From NCBI RefSeq assembly GCF_026151205.1, contig NC_087072.1, forward strand, positions 23,825,603-23,889,602: a stretch of 64,000 nt of DNA, in the 5' to 3' direction. Of the stretch, positions 22,255 to 36,359 are shown in pieces. Made by a program: the position numbers and the translations under genes. The notes under the pieces are model-generated. The model searched no databases. It had not been told where the DNA came from and saw only the letters and a list, made by a program, of their open reading frames with translations. This DNA comes from Bolinopsis microptera. Its lineage: Eukaryota > Ctenophora > Tentaculata > Lobata > Bolinopsidae. How positions within the stretch are numbered: the stretch's first letter is position 1; every line of letters begins with the position of its first letter.

Positions 22255-24713
22255 ATGAGTTCTGAGAACAACCGTGGGATCGTGCTATGTTTTCTGATCT
22301 ACATTGTGCTCTGTGCTACAATTGTCTCCATCATTGAGAGACCATGGCTTATTGTACCTCTAGGAACACCAATGAATGTAAGTCAATAAGTCATCTTTTT
22401 TACTTAAGCTGTTAGTGTTAATTAAGTCACGGGGTATGCATGATATAACCTCCAAAATTAGCCAATCTCATGAATCTGGATATTTTAACTTTTACGCACA
22501 TTATGTTCTAGAACTTGCAACTTCACCTTACCCATATTATTGTGTCATGTTCAGTGTACAGTATCCATAGTGTTCCTATTATATTTACTATTATTAGCTT
22601 ACTCTATACTTCACGCAACCAAAATATAATAGTGAACTAAGTGTTAATTGTCTAACACATCACACATGTAATAGATATCTCATGATGTATAATAATATAG
22701 TATTAACGTGTTTGACGTGAATACCACTTCTGATCAACTTCTGAGGTAGCCTACTCAGGGGACAATTTCAGCTTGTTTACACTGCAGCTGTATTATAGAC
22801 AAGTGTATTGTACTGATTAAAAGTGCAACTTGTTCAAGTGTATAAAAGAGTGTGTACTAACAATGTTACTTTCTCAGATCAGCGCAGAAAACTTCCCCAA
22901 AGGAAGCTTCCAGACAGCTGAAGATCAGATTAAAGCGGAGGAGATCAGTAACATAACATTCGATGCTATTTTACCTGGATATTGTGGTTAGTTTCAGTTC
23001 ATATTTTATTTGTGTTTTTACTCATTGCAACGACTCCACCCCCGGTCTTTGAGTACACATTAAGTAAACTTATTTTGTAGGAAGTGTTATCACATGCTTC
23101 CTTTACTAGCTGGGAAGAAATAATCTCAGATTGGGTTCACTATAGTACTTAGCAAGTTTACCCTACTATCTGAAAACATCAGCTTTGTATTCTCCACAGG
23201 TATTAGTGGAGTCTGCTATCCCTTTAAAGATGGAAGTCCCCTCATAAAATACTTCTCACCTGGTTCCACCCAATGTGAGCGGATAGACCCCATCCTCTAC
23301 TTTACAAATAAGGAAGAGTTCACCTTCAACGTGGTACATCATGTCCCGCTGTACCTTGCCATTGCGGGATCTGGTGAGTTTATAGTGGGGAGGCGGCCCA
23401 CAACCGGCTGATTTGTAGTGTAGGATTGTGTGTTGTTGCACTGAAACCGTTGTCTATTTCAGGGTAAAGATAGTGGAATGTTATCTACATAATATGCAAG
23501 TGTTAGTTTTTAGTAAAGTATATTGTGAGAGTTCTTTCTTGGATTTAATAGCGTACTTTCAGTGTTTCTCCTGTTTACCTGGGTTATTGGGATTTGCTCG
23601 TGTTGCAACGAGAGCTGTGGACACTGTACTATCTACTCCGTTATAGCTGTAATGTTAACTTTCTCGAGTAAGTCTTTAGTTTCTTATCCTGTGGAATCAT
23701 CAGAATTGGCTGTGGAGTCATTCTGATAGTACTTCCTTTATTAACTAATACCTAACTTGTTGCAAGAATAACTTTCGACTATCTAGTTTAATAAGTTTGG
23801 CTTTGTGTTTCAAGAGAAGCGATGACATGGCTATTTAATTGATTTCTTGTATGATAAGTGTCACAATTTATTATCAAGTCTTAAACTTAAACGATTTTCA
23901 GCGTCTCTATTTTTGGCCGGTGGTTTGATGTTCTTTATCTTTGGAAATGACGACGACAGTTGTGTCAAGAGGATTTGTGGGTCCGTTTCCTCTACATTCG
24001 ATTTCGGTGAGTATTTGGTTAATGAACTGATCTGTTATTATGTTCTGGATCATTTTAAAAGCCGAATTCGCTATACTTGGAACTGACTGTACATAAATTG
24101 CACCGTTACACTGCCAATTTTAGAAACAATGGGCGCGCGCGCGACTGACAAACCAGATTTTGCTATCGTGTTAGCATTTGCACGTACGAACCCACCGACG
24201 CGAGCTAGCTAGTGTAGATCGAGGGGACTTTTAATTTCCATTTTATATACGCCGCGCACTTGATACCAAAAACAAACCATCAGTACTTTGTCATCGATAT
24301 CGTCATTGCAATTGGTCTCATGTAAATATGCACTTTTCGTCAAATATGAGATCATATCTGCGATGAATAAAGCGGTAGTTACATCAGTCACGCCACGAAC
24401 CCTGCATTTCACTTCTGTTTTATTAACTACATACATTTTCTTCGACATTCAGCTACAAAACTTCCAACAAATTAAAAAGAAAACCTAAAACTTCCGAGTT
24501 AACTAACAACACTATAATCCCCCAGGGCACTGCGAGCTAGGCTGGAGTATGTTTGTGGCAGCTGGAGGTCTACTGTTTGGATACATTGTTGCTATCCTCT
24601 CCTGCGTGCTCGCTGCCAAGACCCCACTCTCTCGCAAAGAGACAAGTAACCAGGTCATCGAAGTTCAGCCAGCTCCGAGGAGAGATGGTCAGATGATCAC
24701 TAGTCGAGCTTGA
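22255..24713 (+). CDS. LHFPL-like tetraspan membrane protein
   Basis: Five exons with matching phases: 22,255-22,377, 22,878-22,986, 23,200-23,373, 23,902-24,006 and 24,526-24,713, giving about 232 residues. An N-terminal membrane segment (GIVLCFLIYIVLCATIVSII, residues about 8-27) leads to a cysteine-bearing outer region (YCGISGVCYPF). A second membrane segment follows (YLAIAGSASLFLAGGLMFFIF). The loop SCVKRICGSVSSTFDFGHC then LGWSMFVAAGGLLFGYIVAI matches the VCGxxxxxFxLGxCxxGW pattern before the last membrane helix of LHFPL proteins. Only three clear helices are visible, so helix 2 is missing or lies in an exon I did not find. LHFPL members act in hair-cell channels and synapses in vertebrates. 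A claudin/PMP22 relative is the alternative. Confidence 0.65.
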
Positions 24714-25727
24714 GAGAAAAAGAGATATGCATTTCCAAAGAACAGTTTGAGAAACAAAATGTGTACAAATGTGACCTTAGTCGGTGACCAGAGTAAAAAG
24801 GGAAATGAGCGCTTGTTTCCGGGACAATGATAATTCAAGCCAAATATGATATAAGGATGTTTATTTCCTTGTTGATGATTAATAATTATTGTTATGATGA
24901 TATTGTTATTTGAATTCTCATATTATTTGATTTATAGATATTGGTCCATAATTCAGTAAATATCGATAATGTGTACTGAATTTCAGTGAGACAGCGTGAC
25001 ATTAGATTCATAATTGAAGTTGAGTTGATCGTCTAATTATTTTTATTATAAATTAATTTTTACTAACATCCTGCAAATTGGAAGATTTTCTCCGGTAATC
25101 TAATAAGGTAATTGCCTGGTGCAGACAAATCTTGTCGCATATTTGTTAAAATACCGTTACAATACGGCGTTACAGGGTGAGATAGCTCTCGGATAGCTGA
25201 CTAGATATTATCTCGGGGTGCCTCATGCCTGTCTCCTGTCCTTTTAATTGCTTGAATTCCAACAAGTGCGTCTATTTGCGGCACAACAGCCGCCTCAGCT
25301 CACATTGTTTAACTTATGACTTTGTATTTCATCTTCTGAAACAGCTGGTGCTCGTGTTTTTTGTAGTGTGATGGAGGTGGTAGTTTGGTTTTTATTCAGT
25401 ACTGTTATGCCACTTTTTATTTTTCAAAACCTTTGAAGTGTAAGCAGTTTTAAACACAGATTTGGAGATTGGATTAAGTAACCTCATCACAGTTTTAGAT
25501 TAAAAAGACTTTTTTGATGTGATTGTCTTATATTGTGTTATATTTTTCTGTAATAATTTTTGAAAATTTGTTCAGTTTCCGCCCCAAAACACTTCTATGT
25601 TTTCTGTACTTTGGAAGATACTTCTTATCAGTAATATCAAATTTGTACCTAGCACAGTGGTCGTTAAGACAAAGCCAGGATTCAAGTACGATCTCAATTT
25701 CCAGAAAATCATTTTTATACCATATAC
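24714..25727. other. Intergenic, no gene seen
   Basis: 3' flank of the tetraspan gene followed by AT-rich DNA. No exon or RNA gene was recognised. Confidence 0.5.
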
Positions 25728-25735
25728 GGCAACAC

Positions 25736-26834
25736 TAGGGTTGCCAACCGATATTATCGGCCGATAATTATCGGCGATAATTTCCCAAAAATCTAACTTG
25801 GAGGTTGTATGGTCAGACGTAGTTATTGTTGTTTGTTGAAGCACGGAAAGGAACTCCCACTGCAACGAGACTACAAAACTCGTTGGAGCTCGCTGTGCAG
25901 TATGTTGGAGAGATATGACCGGATAACTGATGCAGTGCACGGAATTTTAGATGACTAATGACTTGGAGCTAGGCAATCTAAAAAAGGATGTAGAAGAGAC
26001 TGAGTTAGCTCTCGCACCGTTCAAGACTGTAACTGAGTTTCTGTGTAAAAGAGGAAGCATGCTTGCTCAAGCAAAAGGGATTATTTAGTTTATTGACACC
26101 AAGCTAGAAGAGATCTGAGATAGACTCGCCATTTTCTCGAAGCCTGTCCGATAGGCTACGTACACAATATGCCAAGAGAAAGAACCTTCACTTTGTATCG
26201 CTGGTAAAGTTCTACTCGGACCCCGGTTTTCTAGATGAAGATGTAGGACAAGAATACAGAATGATCACAAAGTCAACCTTGATACGTAACTCTAAGTCTG
26301 CTCCAGCGGTTGTTTAAGCAGAAAGAGACTAACAGCGATTGAGCTTCGCAAGTAGTTCGACGATTGGTCCTCAGGACTCACAGACGACTCCTACAATTTC
26401 AGATGCCAGATTCCAGTCCTATCCCGCTGACAAAAGAATTATCAGACCTACATTAGGGCAGCGATTCGACTACGGTAGCAAGGACAGATACCCTTGCACG
26501 GGAGATAGGTCTGTTCACAGCTAACAGGCAGCTAACAGGCAGCAGACTTTAAAATTTTTTTTTCTAGAAGCAATAATTATCTTTAAGAACATATTTTGTC
26601 TATGAAATATGGGCTAGTTAAATAAAAGGGCAATATTGCAATTGATTCTTTAACAAAGCAATCAGCACAAGATGTAACATAGCATAGGAGCATAATGCAA
26701 GTATGCAGAGTGCATACAAATATTACTTCAATTATATTGCCAAATTTATCGCCGATAACCGATATTATCGCGATAATTTTGAAAAAATTATCGATTATCG
26801 CGATAAAAATTTTGTACCGATAATGGCAACCCTA
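25736..26834 (+). mobile_element. Decayed hAT transposon, 1,099 bp, with 8-bp target duplication
   Basis: Ends are tagggttgcca and tggcaacccta, flanked by ggcaacac at 25,728-25,735 and 26,835-26,842. The subterminal regions are rich in atcggcgataat-type motifs. Inside, around 25,800-26,100, fragments of a hAT transposase are readable (ALAPFKTVTEFL, a pattern of the hAT catalytic region) but interrupted by stops. The 8-bp duplication and TA-starting ends are hAT features. It is internally deleted and inactive. Confidence 0.82.
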
Positions 26835-26842
26835 GGCAACAC

Positions 26843-28182
26843 CTATGCGACGACAATTGACAATTCAACCCACAGTACTAATATAAGCAAAATAGACTAG
26901 GAGACACTAAAAGTACTAAATTTCGGATATCAAAAACAAATTGCTAATCGCTTTAATTATAGATCAGCATTTGTTGGTATTTTCGATTTTTAGTTGGTCT
27001 ACTCTCACAATTTCTCTCATAAATTTGTAACTGTTTGATAAAACACATACGTTTAGCAAGCTATTTTTAGACATTGTTAAGGAAATATCTCGTTCTTTTA
27101 TATGCGGCAGAAAGAAATTTTGGCACAGCTCTAATTAAAAACTTATTTGGTTTTATCATACCGCTTCTCCCCGGCCCGGGGACCCCGGGACATTTTTCAT
27201 GGACGGCCGAGGACAAAAGGATTCACGTTACCAGCTCTCTAGATAGATCAGAGGAAAAGAGCATATTATTGCGTACTGCTGACCGGGAATGCTGTTGACA
27301 TATGGGCAGTCCAGTTATAGCAGTACAAACATGTTACGTTATCTTTTAGAATCCCGTTTTGTCACGTACAGCTCAAGCCTGACAAGCCTTTCATACTTTA
27401 AGTGACGCTGTTTCGCTCTCTTTTAACTGGGTGTCTTTACCTACCATGTTCGCCTTAACGCATAGCTCGTTACGAGCGGTTTCAATCGAACGTAATGTAC
27501 AATTCTAATTAACACCTCTGCACTAAATTTGGTGTTGTCATAGCGAGGCTCTAACGTTACCATATAAGGCAATGAACTGAATAGTTGAACAAGTCATGTG
27601 GTTACCACGTGTACGGTCAACTGTCAGTGTTTGTACTGCATATATACGACTTTTGAGCTGTAATACAATTTCCTGTACTCAGGTTCTATTCTACCGTTTT
27701 TGCTTTTTTTGCCCTTGCTCTGAACTTGCTTTTCAACGCGCAAAAATTTGGCAGCTACCGCTTGCTTATGAAGTTATATCCGGAATACATCATACATTCC
27801 GCTTTATAGTTAAACCATGCGGCTGCAATCATAGTCATACAGGAACTGCTTTTAAAGAAACCATAGTTATACAAAAGATATTATTATTGCCGAATAATTT
27901 TACAGGCAACACCTACTGTTTATGTGCACACTGTGCAGAGTAGTGCACACTGTGCTTGGTCACTACGGTTTAGATTTGTATGGTTTTCTTTCACTGGTCC
28001 AGGCTAGTTTCGTTTACTTCAGAATCGTATAAAGTACTCTACGTATAGTCTATATTGTATAATTATCGTCTTATTTTAGTTACTCCATCGCAAAATAGAA
28101 ATAGAATTTCTTCCGAACAACTGAAGCAATTAATTTTATGTTCAGCTATTAGTATTAAGAGTCGTGTGAAGCTGCCAGGAGT
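26843..28182. other. Intergenic, no gene seen
   Basis: No exon set was supported. A GC-rich palindromic patch (ccccggcccggggaccccggg) at about 27,170-27,190 stands out in AT-rich DNA. It is probably part of a transposon relic. Confidence 0.45.
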
Positions 28183-31100
28183 ATGATCCAGTTTTTCGAG
28201 GAAGAGGATGCAGCGAAGTGCGGAGAAAATATTTGTGTGGAAGAGGAGCATGTTTCTAAAAAGCAGTCCTTCCCTCGATCTCCCCTTATGTAAGTTACTC
28301 GTCTTTAAGTTTAAGCTGAATGGAGAAATGTTCAATCTTACTAGTTGCAACCTCATTTCGTAAAATTTGAGACTTAAAACAGGTCAACACAAAAAAACCC
28401 AATAATTCTAAATATGCACTAACTTAGCTACATGCAGTATGCGCTATAACATTATTATTATTAAGCTACTTCTCACTGAGAAATAACAGTTTCAGAGCAC
28501 GGCGCCCGTCCGAGCAGTGGGCTACAGCGGTTAGCAGAGTCCGGATAGGACTCAGGGTAATGAGAGGCTTCCAGTTCTATACCAGTAGGAGTCTAGCCAA
28601 GGCTGTGGGTGACGGAAGGAGTGTCAAGGTAATCAATGAGGTCATCTACCGGCCACCTTATTAGATCCGCCAACAATCAAACTGCGGCTGTAGGCCAGGA
28701 CTGGAGCGTGGAGTCTTGGCGGATCTAATTGTGTTTATATTTTCATTGTACCGAACACTCTGGCAATTCGCAGTAAATTATCAAAGAGTCTGGTTTGATT
28801 CCACGAGCTAAAAGCTTGACTAGATATTTCAGGAGAGGAATCCAGGCAGAGACAGAGATTTGGGGAACTTCCCCGGTATCTTGAGGAAGATCTGCAAGAA
28901 AATCAGACCGGAGGACCAATGCTTTATGGTGGTCGAGTTGGCTACCCCTCAACCAGATTTACTTCTTCACTATCTCGTAATGATCCGAAACAAGTTAGTC
29001 ATTAAGATTTTCTTTGATTTCTCTTAAACTGTTTTATGATCGAAATCGTACTCTTATTACTTTTAGTTTTATTTTCAAAACTCTTGCGAAATTTCTGATT
29101 TCAAATCAATCTAGTTGCATTGAGGCAAAAGTTTCAGGTTTTAGGCACAACCAATATCATAACATACAAACTTTATACATCATTTAAATGTTACACAAAT
29201 TGGCAAGTACTAACCGATTCCCTCTCACAGGAACAGTTTTGGCTATAAGGAAGATATGTTGTTGGGAGCCGAAGTTGTTATTTCTGATGGTGAAGTGGAG
29301 GATGTTAATTTCGCCTTTTATGTCCCACTTCTTTCAAACGTCAGGTTAGCGTTGAATACATCAGTCTGTCATATTACATATAGTTATTAATTAATGAGGC
29401 AAAAAGGAGATCACTTTCCGCTATTCGAGATCCAATGACTGCGTTAATAGGTTTCATCACCCCTGCCAATAACAAATAATCCATCCAATTAATAAATTAT
29501 TCCAATTAACTGCAGACGGCTCCAGTTACTCTATTACTAACTTGATTGCCACCTAAACTAGAATAAAATTGAACCAGCCAAGAAAGCTCAAATCATCCAA
29601 CTTTATTTTCAGAGTACATCTACACGGAGAGAACAGATTTGTGGTGACCACCCCCCACGACAGTTACGTCCTAAAACCTTCCACCATCCAGAGCCAGTGG
29701 GCAGCCCTAACCTTCCTGACAGAGAGTATACGCCGAGCCCAGGATTGTAACATGTACGAGCTGGGGAGCACACATTGGTGGTGTTCTCACTACAAGAATG
29801 TAAAGGTAAGGATAAAATAAACAAATACCATGACCCGTTCTAAACGGTGTAACTGTCTTCTATAGGCTACAACATTCTCGGATGTGTTACCTCGTCTCGT
29901 ACTTGCTCATGTCGGGCTTTAGAGTACTGTTATAGGAGACTGTAACAAAATTATACAGTGCTTTAGTGGCTTGTTGCGCATAATCCTAATTTAACATTAA
30001 TTAAGTGAGATTTGGAGCTATTAAGAAAACAGTCTCTCCATTCGTCTAGAAGACAGAAAGGCAGACCGTAATGGTCTCACTGCCTCTTACTTGGTCTGGG
30101 CCGGAGTGGGTGAGAGAGTGCTTTTACAAGTCCGTGAGAACGTCTAGAACAATCTAACATTATAATAGTATCATTGTAGGGTTAGAGAGACTTCAAGTCT
30201 GACTCAGACTTGTAATTTTTATTATTCCATCCTAAGGTCTTTAGTCACAGTGGCCCAATTCCTAGTGAACCAGTTGAGGAAGTAAGTTTTATAACTAGTG
30301 ATGTATACCATAAGACCACCTAATAAGTAAATTTATCATCCCTAAGTTCAAGTGATTTAATATTGATAAAATTAAAGCTGTAAAACTGTAAAAAATGATA
30401 TCGCCTTACAACGTGGGGGTTAACCGAATATTAATTTAATTTATAACATGACACTCCATGACAGTTTGTCAAACTTTCTCCTATTAAGTTTACAAAAAAA
30501 ATCTGTCATCGGGTAACGCCCATCAATTTAAAGAATACTCGTCCATTTAAACATGTCTTACGTCACAGCATGACTGAATGTGATAATAACTGAAATAATG
30601 AATATCTGGTTTTAATAAATACTAATCTAAGTCTAAAACGACCGTGACGTGTTATCAAACAACTAGCACCAATTCAGCTGAAAATTAACGTGGTCCATTA
30701 TGCCAAACTCAATGAATTACGCTCCATTCCATCATCTTTATGATAGTGTTTATCATGTTCCGGAGTAACAAGTAACATGATTAGTACTTACTCTCCTCCC
30801 CCAGTGGTGACCTCTTGACACCCCCACATTAAACCCGACCCAGGCTATATTCTGATCCTGACGTGCTGCCCAGTGCCCGCCTACACAATCTTACATAATA
30901 TTATATTCTTACATTCACTCTCAGGTAGCCGTCCTAATGCTATCATAATTATTTGGGAATTGGTTTGTTTTTGTTTCTCAGCTCCAGACTAATAGCAGTC
31001 AAATTACCCTTACCCGGATGTGACATATTCTAATGCGTGACCAGACCTCGCGTCTCACATCGGCATGACGTTATCGGACTATTAACTAATGGCAGCTCGC

Positions 31101-32774
31101 ATATTTAATACGTAGACTTCTCCATTCACTATACGGTTTGCTTGTTGAAATTCCTCCGTTTAAATTCCCCCCATACTTGCATATTATCTAATACGGTGTA
31201 AGACACGGAGCAGTAATAATATCCACTATACTATCCTGCTAGTATCTAGAGTTGTTAAGTTGACACTGTTGTTGCTATGGTAACTGAGCGTGTTCTGCAG
31301 CCGTTAGACTCCTACTGGAGACACAAGCACCGGACAGAAGAGGACCAGCAGGCTACAACAATGCTCGATATATTTGGGTGCAGGAAAAGAAGGAAATCCT
31401 CTCCTAGTTCAGGTGGGACGCCTTTTTTATTCGTATTCAAGAAACTATTAACCCCAGGTTGCAAGGCTTTTAGTTTAAAGTTTTGTTGATCATTGGTAGA
31501 CATTAGCTCATAGCATATTCGTTATACTCCCTGACTCCCTCAGTAATCTGAATTTTTCAATATTTTTAACTGTGCACTTTTTCCAGATCCTGGCACAGAC
31601 CCCATTCCCGAGAACGAAAAGTGTCTGACAGAAAACGAGGAACTGTTGTCTGAAATAAAACTGAAAGTAATCCAGAACGAGATCAGGAATGTAATGCACA
31701 AGATAGACATGGAGGTGGCTGATTGTGGATCTATCAGGTTGGTTCAGCTTATGAGGATACGTGCATTTTTTGTTTGCAATCGTATTTAATTCATTTCTGA
31801 AGAATCGTAATTTGTAGACCTCAATGATTTGCAAATACATCAAATCACAGGATTTATTACGTAACGAGTTTATATTCCAGAAAGCAGGTGGAAAAGAACC
31901 TGAACATGAATCTAGCCGACTCAAAGAGTTGGGTTAACGAACAAATTCTCACAATATACGGACAGATGGACGAGCCCAGTCTGATTCTGGATTATTTGTA
32001 CCTTGGTACGGAGTGGAACGCTTGTAACGTAGAAGAACTGCAGGAAAATGGTAAGTTCAACAACTTCAACGAATCAACCTATTAGTATTATATTTATAAT
32101 TCTCCCTTACGTATAACATATAATAACCTCTGGTTCAATAAAGTCCAGAAAATACCTACATTTGATGGATTACTATGAACAGCTCCTACTTCATGTTTAA
32201 CTACTGTTTAATTCCAGGAGTGACGCACATTCTCAATGTGAGTAGAGACATTGAAAATTTCTTCGAGAAGAATTTCCAATACTTGAGGGTGGATGTGTTG
32301 GATCGACCTGATCAAAACCTTCTGGAATATTGGCAGGAAACTTACAACTTTATCAAATCTTGCAAGGAACAGGGCGGCAAGGTAAGCAAAGGAGCTACTG
32401 GTACTTGTCTATGCAGCTCAGATGCTTTTAACCGATTCTCTTAGATCTGGGGCCCTACTTTTTTAATTTGTAGAACCCTCATGTTTTTTTTCGCTATCAA
32501 CTTTATCACTTATTTTTGTGCATTTCCACAGATATTAATACACTGTCAAATGGGAGTCAGTAGGTCAGCCTCATGTACAATAGCTTTCATCATGAAGGAG
32601 TACGAGCAGTCCTTCAAAGATACCCTCCACACGACCAAAGCAAAACGGAACTGCGTTAAACCCAACCCCGGCTTCCACACACAACTTGAAATTTACGAAG
32701 AAATCCTCAGAACTCACGGCTACTCAGCTGATTTGTCAGATGCTCTGAGGGAGAGGGAGGTGAACGAACCATGA
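28183..32774 (+). CDS. SSH: Slingshot-type cofilin phosphatase
   Basis: Ten exons, all phases consistent, 515 residues: 28,183-28,289; 28,496-28,628; 28,833-28,993; 29,231-29,344; 29,613-29,805; 31,301-31,412; 31,587-31,737; 31,881-32,050; 32,218-32,381; 32,532-32,774. The N-terminal half follows the SSH-N region (KKIRPEDQCFMVVELA, then YVLKPSTIQSQWAALTFL). A middle DEK_C-like stretch follows (IKLKVIQNEIRNVM). The dual-specificity phosphatase domain has YLYLGTEWNACN, an Asp-containing loop (VDVLDRPDQNLLEYW) and the P-loop HCQMGVSRSA with catalytic Cys and Arg. Slingshot removes the inhibitory phosphate of cofilin and so promotes actin turnover in the cytoplasm. The C-terminal extension of vertebrate SSHs is absent; the protein ends soon after the catalytic domain. 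The ATG is the first in frame with the splice chain. Extra 5' exons are possible. Confidence 0.93.
28661..28728. repeat. 68-bp hairpin in Slingshot intron 2
   Basis: Perfect 13-base arms, ttagatccgccaa (28,661-28,673) and ttggcggatctaa (28,716-28,728), with a 42-base loop. It is probably a tiny MITE or an intronic RNA hairpin. No target duplication was verified. Confidence 0.6.
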
Positions 32775-34762
32775 ATAATTGAATATATACATTATGTTTA
32801 ATTATACAAGTTATACAGTTTTTACTCTTGCTCTGAAGTTTCTCACATTATGACCTTCTAATATTAAACATTGCTAATTTTCAAGGACAGAATTTAGTGC
32901 AATTATTTAAGCGGTTCCAAAAATCATGTGCTTTATGTGCCTCACATGCATAATGCATATTTTTGGTAATGCAATTTTATGCTCGTTGCTCAATTGCTTC
33001 TTTGCTACTGAATTTGGCGCATTTGGATTTTGGAACAGAATTACGACACCAATCTTTTTTATGATCCGCGTTAAATTGTATTCATTGTAAAACTTAATTT
33101 CTAAGTTGTTAAATGCTTTGTTTGAATATTTGTACGATGTTAATATTTAAATTGTGTACTTAACTGTTTTTATTTCAATCTTATATAATAGTGTTGTCTA
33201 ATACTTGTTCATAAATCCTAAGTAAGAATATTGAATGCCAATAATTCCAAATATGCATGTTCTCAACTTATTTGTTATATAGTATTGTTGAAAGTATTAA
33301 AATAGTACTTATTAATACTTTCAACACTACTATATGAAAAATAACTTGCGAACATGAACATGATGTAGTTACATTGAAAAGTTGAACGGTTTCCTTTGGC
33401 TTTACCTTAAAAGAGCATTTTACCTTGTTCACATAATATACAGAATTACATGAAATTTGTATCAGAAACATCAGCCGTCGCAACAATGCGACTCATAAAT
33501 AATGTTCCTATCCGAATATTATAATAATACCAAATATAGTTCGATAAGTTAAAAAACAGATTCTGCTGGTGAAAGACAATGACATAACCCCATTGTCGTC
33601 GTATTGCTGTAACACACCGCCCCAGAGACCGCTACAATCAGTTGGTATGTCACTTTGTGGGGACATACCAGAGACGTGCTTATCTCTCACGTTCTCCAAT
33701 TATCTTTTAGGATGTGGTCTGGAAATACAAATAACACGTACCACTCTCAACTCAATACCTCAACATATGGGCTCAGGTCTGCGTCAGGGATTATATTATG
33801 TAGTGGTACTCATAATCACATACTGACCATTTCACAACCAGTATAACTCTGTCTAGGCTACTTCCAATTCTGTCGGTAAATGTCTCCATTAATTCGATAG
33901 TTCTCTATAATTTATATTACGTGGTGTCAGTCAGTCTGTCTCATACCTTTTAATACTTATAAAAGGATACTTTATTTTAATACTTATAGGAGGGTACGAG
34001 ACTGAAAGTCATAAGTATCAGTATTCATGGTATGTAATAAAGTAATAAATATTTCTATCGAGGATCGCCCAAACTTAAAGTAAATATTTAAAATATTCTG
34101 TTTGCTATAACGCTATTTTATTATAAATTCTCGACAATCTTGACTTGAATGGCATTCTGTCTCGGCCTACTTACTAAGTTACGCTCTAAACTTCTATTGA
34201 TCCTTTCAGATGTTTTAAATCGTGTTATAAAGATTATTAATAATTAGATATAAAGTTCGTATTTTGCAACAAATGGGGCACATTTTAAATTCATAAAATC
34301 TAATCTACAGGGAACCTCAAACAGAGTATAAACAGACAAATTCTCATTAGAGTTAATTGTTTTACCTTTATTCATTAGGTTTGCGAAGCATAATTGAATT
34401 TTCCAGTGCAGTCTTATCATGAAGTCCTCCATTGAAGTTAGATTAAATTAAGGACTGACCACGTTGCATTTGCAGAGTTGCACGTTTTGTGTCTAATTTT
34501 TAAAAGAATCAGGTACCACACATAAATGTGTCGGAGATTTGAATTGTTAAGATTAGTCAGTATAATAATGTCCAGGATTGGGTGTTGTTATTTTTCTTCT
34601 CGCTAACTTAACAAAAATTCGTGCGATTTTTCATCTTCTTCCATTATTGTAGTTAATAATAGTCTGTTTGAAACCATTTAACCAATCCTAATTTTAACCA
34701 ATCAATGCTTATCATTCATAGTATTAGTATTAGTAGGGCTAACCGATAAACCGATAGGGAAA
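32775..34762. other. Intergenic, 3' flank of Slingshot
   Basis: No exons recognised. An imperfect palindrome lies at about 33,278-33,340 (tagtattgttgaaagtatta and taatactttcaacactacta) and could form a hairpin of about 23-bp stem. The rest is AT-rich. Confidence 0.5.
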
Positions 34763-36359
34763 ATGAGTTTGCTCCTTTTTACAGCTTGCCTCTTGTGCTT
34801 AACTTACGAGGTCGCTGCATTGAACTGTAAGAAGGAAAGGGCGAACGAGAAAGGTACTGGAACTAACAACTATGAATTGTCATCAGTTTTAATTTTCAAT
34901 TAGTAAACCTCATTTATTTTATGATTATATGCACACACGCCACTCGACTCTTGACTGGTAATTATTGCTTTGTGTAAAAGTCTAGAATTTAGCTAAGCTG
35001 ACCCTGATCTAATATAATACGATGTTCATTTTTCATTGTAAGTAATTGAAATGACTAATACGTCCATAATTATATTTGAAATAATCATGAACGTGTTAGT
35101 AAAAAATTACTTTATTAAAGTATAAAGTAATTATATATCACCAAACCATAGTTTTGCCTAGCATAATTTGGTAGACTGTAGAGGGTCTTTGACCCTGGTA
35201 ATAATGCCCGGATGTAACCAGTAACGCGGGTCCCATGCCCTCACAGACATGAGCTGAGCAATTTTACCCCCGTTGCAGAGAGGAGTAGATTCTTCAGGCA
35301 CATTTATGTGTGTGAATACTGCCAGTAAACGCAATACGCATTCACCCCAGAATATAATGTCCTCTGATACAGATAAACCCTATGTTATTATTGAAAGGAC
35401 CAAACATACTATGTAAGAGGTCCGGAAATGTTTCCATTTGTGCTTTTATCATCGATCACCTTCCACTTCCAGTCGATAAATAACTATCTTTTGATGATTT
35501 GCTCAGGTAGACATTTTAACCTTCTCCTTTGTGTAATATATTTATCCGGTAAAATAAAGTTGGTAAAGTAGTAACAGTATGACTAAGTTATCTTGTTCCA
35601 GCAATAAACGAGTTGGGCTTGGAATCTGACGACTATCGAGAGTGGAATTATGTTCCTGACTGTCAAGATAAGCCGAATGACAAATCATGGAAACCACACC
35701 AGGTCAGTTAACTTTACATAAGTTGCTTCAATAATGTTGTGGACAGTTCATGTAAGCTGTTTATTAAAGGAAAACTGCCTTCTTAAAATGTCATCCAGAT
35801 TTCAGACTGAAAGTGAATACCATAACTTAAGTAAATCCGATCGAAAACTGCATCTACCTTTCCCTTAGTGCAAAGTACACAAGACCAACAAGAGACTGAA
35901 AAGATGTAAATGCGTTGAGTCAGACGGTACTCCCATCACTGACTTTGCTGCTAAACTCAATAACAAGAAAGTGTGCAGCTCCACCAAGTGTGATGACGTT
36001 TCTCTCGTTAGAGACTACACGTGAGCAAACGCTGTTTATCCTTTTATCTTAAGTCTCGAAGTTTAGTTATTTACACTTAATTTGTGGCTAAGCAATCTGA
36101 ACCTTTTTAACTAACAAAATATTCGAAATATTTAGAGTATGTTTTGAGTATTCAAGTATCATATCAACGAACATAGTGAAGCACTGTTTTATTTCACAGT
36201 TACGAGATGATGATTGCGCAAGGAATGATTGTGGACGCTTTCCATTTCCCCCAATGTCAAAGCAGGAACAGGAAGAAGTGGGCGGAGGAGCAGTGCTTGA
36301 TGGGATTTATTCGACACTGCTGGACAGTGAACGTCAAAACCGGAGAGAGAATCGAATAA
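34763..36359 (+). CDS. Secreted protein with two thyroglobulin type-1-like modules
   Basis: Four exons with matching phases: 34,763-34,853, 35,602-35,702, 35,869-36,020 and 36,200-36,359; about 167 residues. A signal peptide is clear (MSLLLFTACLLCLTYEVAA). The first module reads YVPDCQ, WKPHQC, then CKCVESDGTPI. The second reads FHFPQC, WAEEQC, then RHCWTVNVKTGERI. Both follow the thyroglobulin type-1 order Pro-x-Cys, x-Gln-Cys, Cys-Trp/Lys-x-Val, Gly-x-x-Ile, with the CWCV core altered in each. Such domains often inhibit cysteine proteases or bind growth factors outside the cell. The role here is unknown. An AATAAA lies about 100 bases downstream. Confidence 0.72.
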
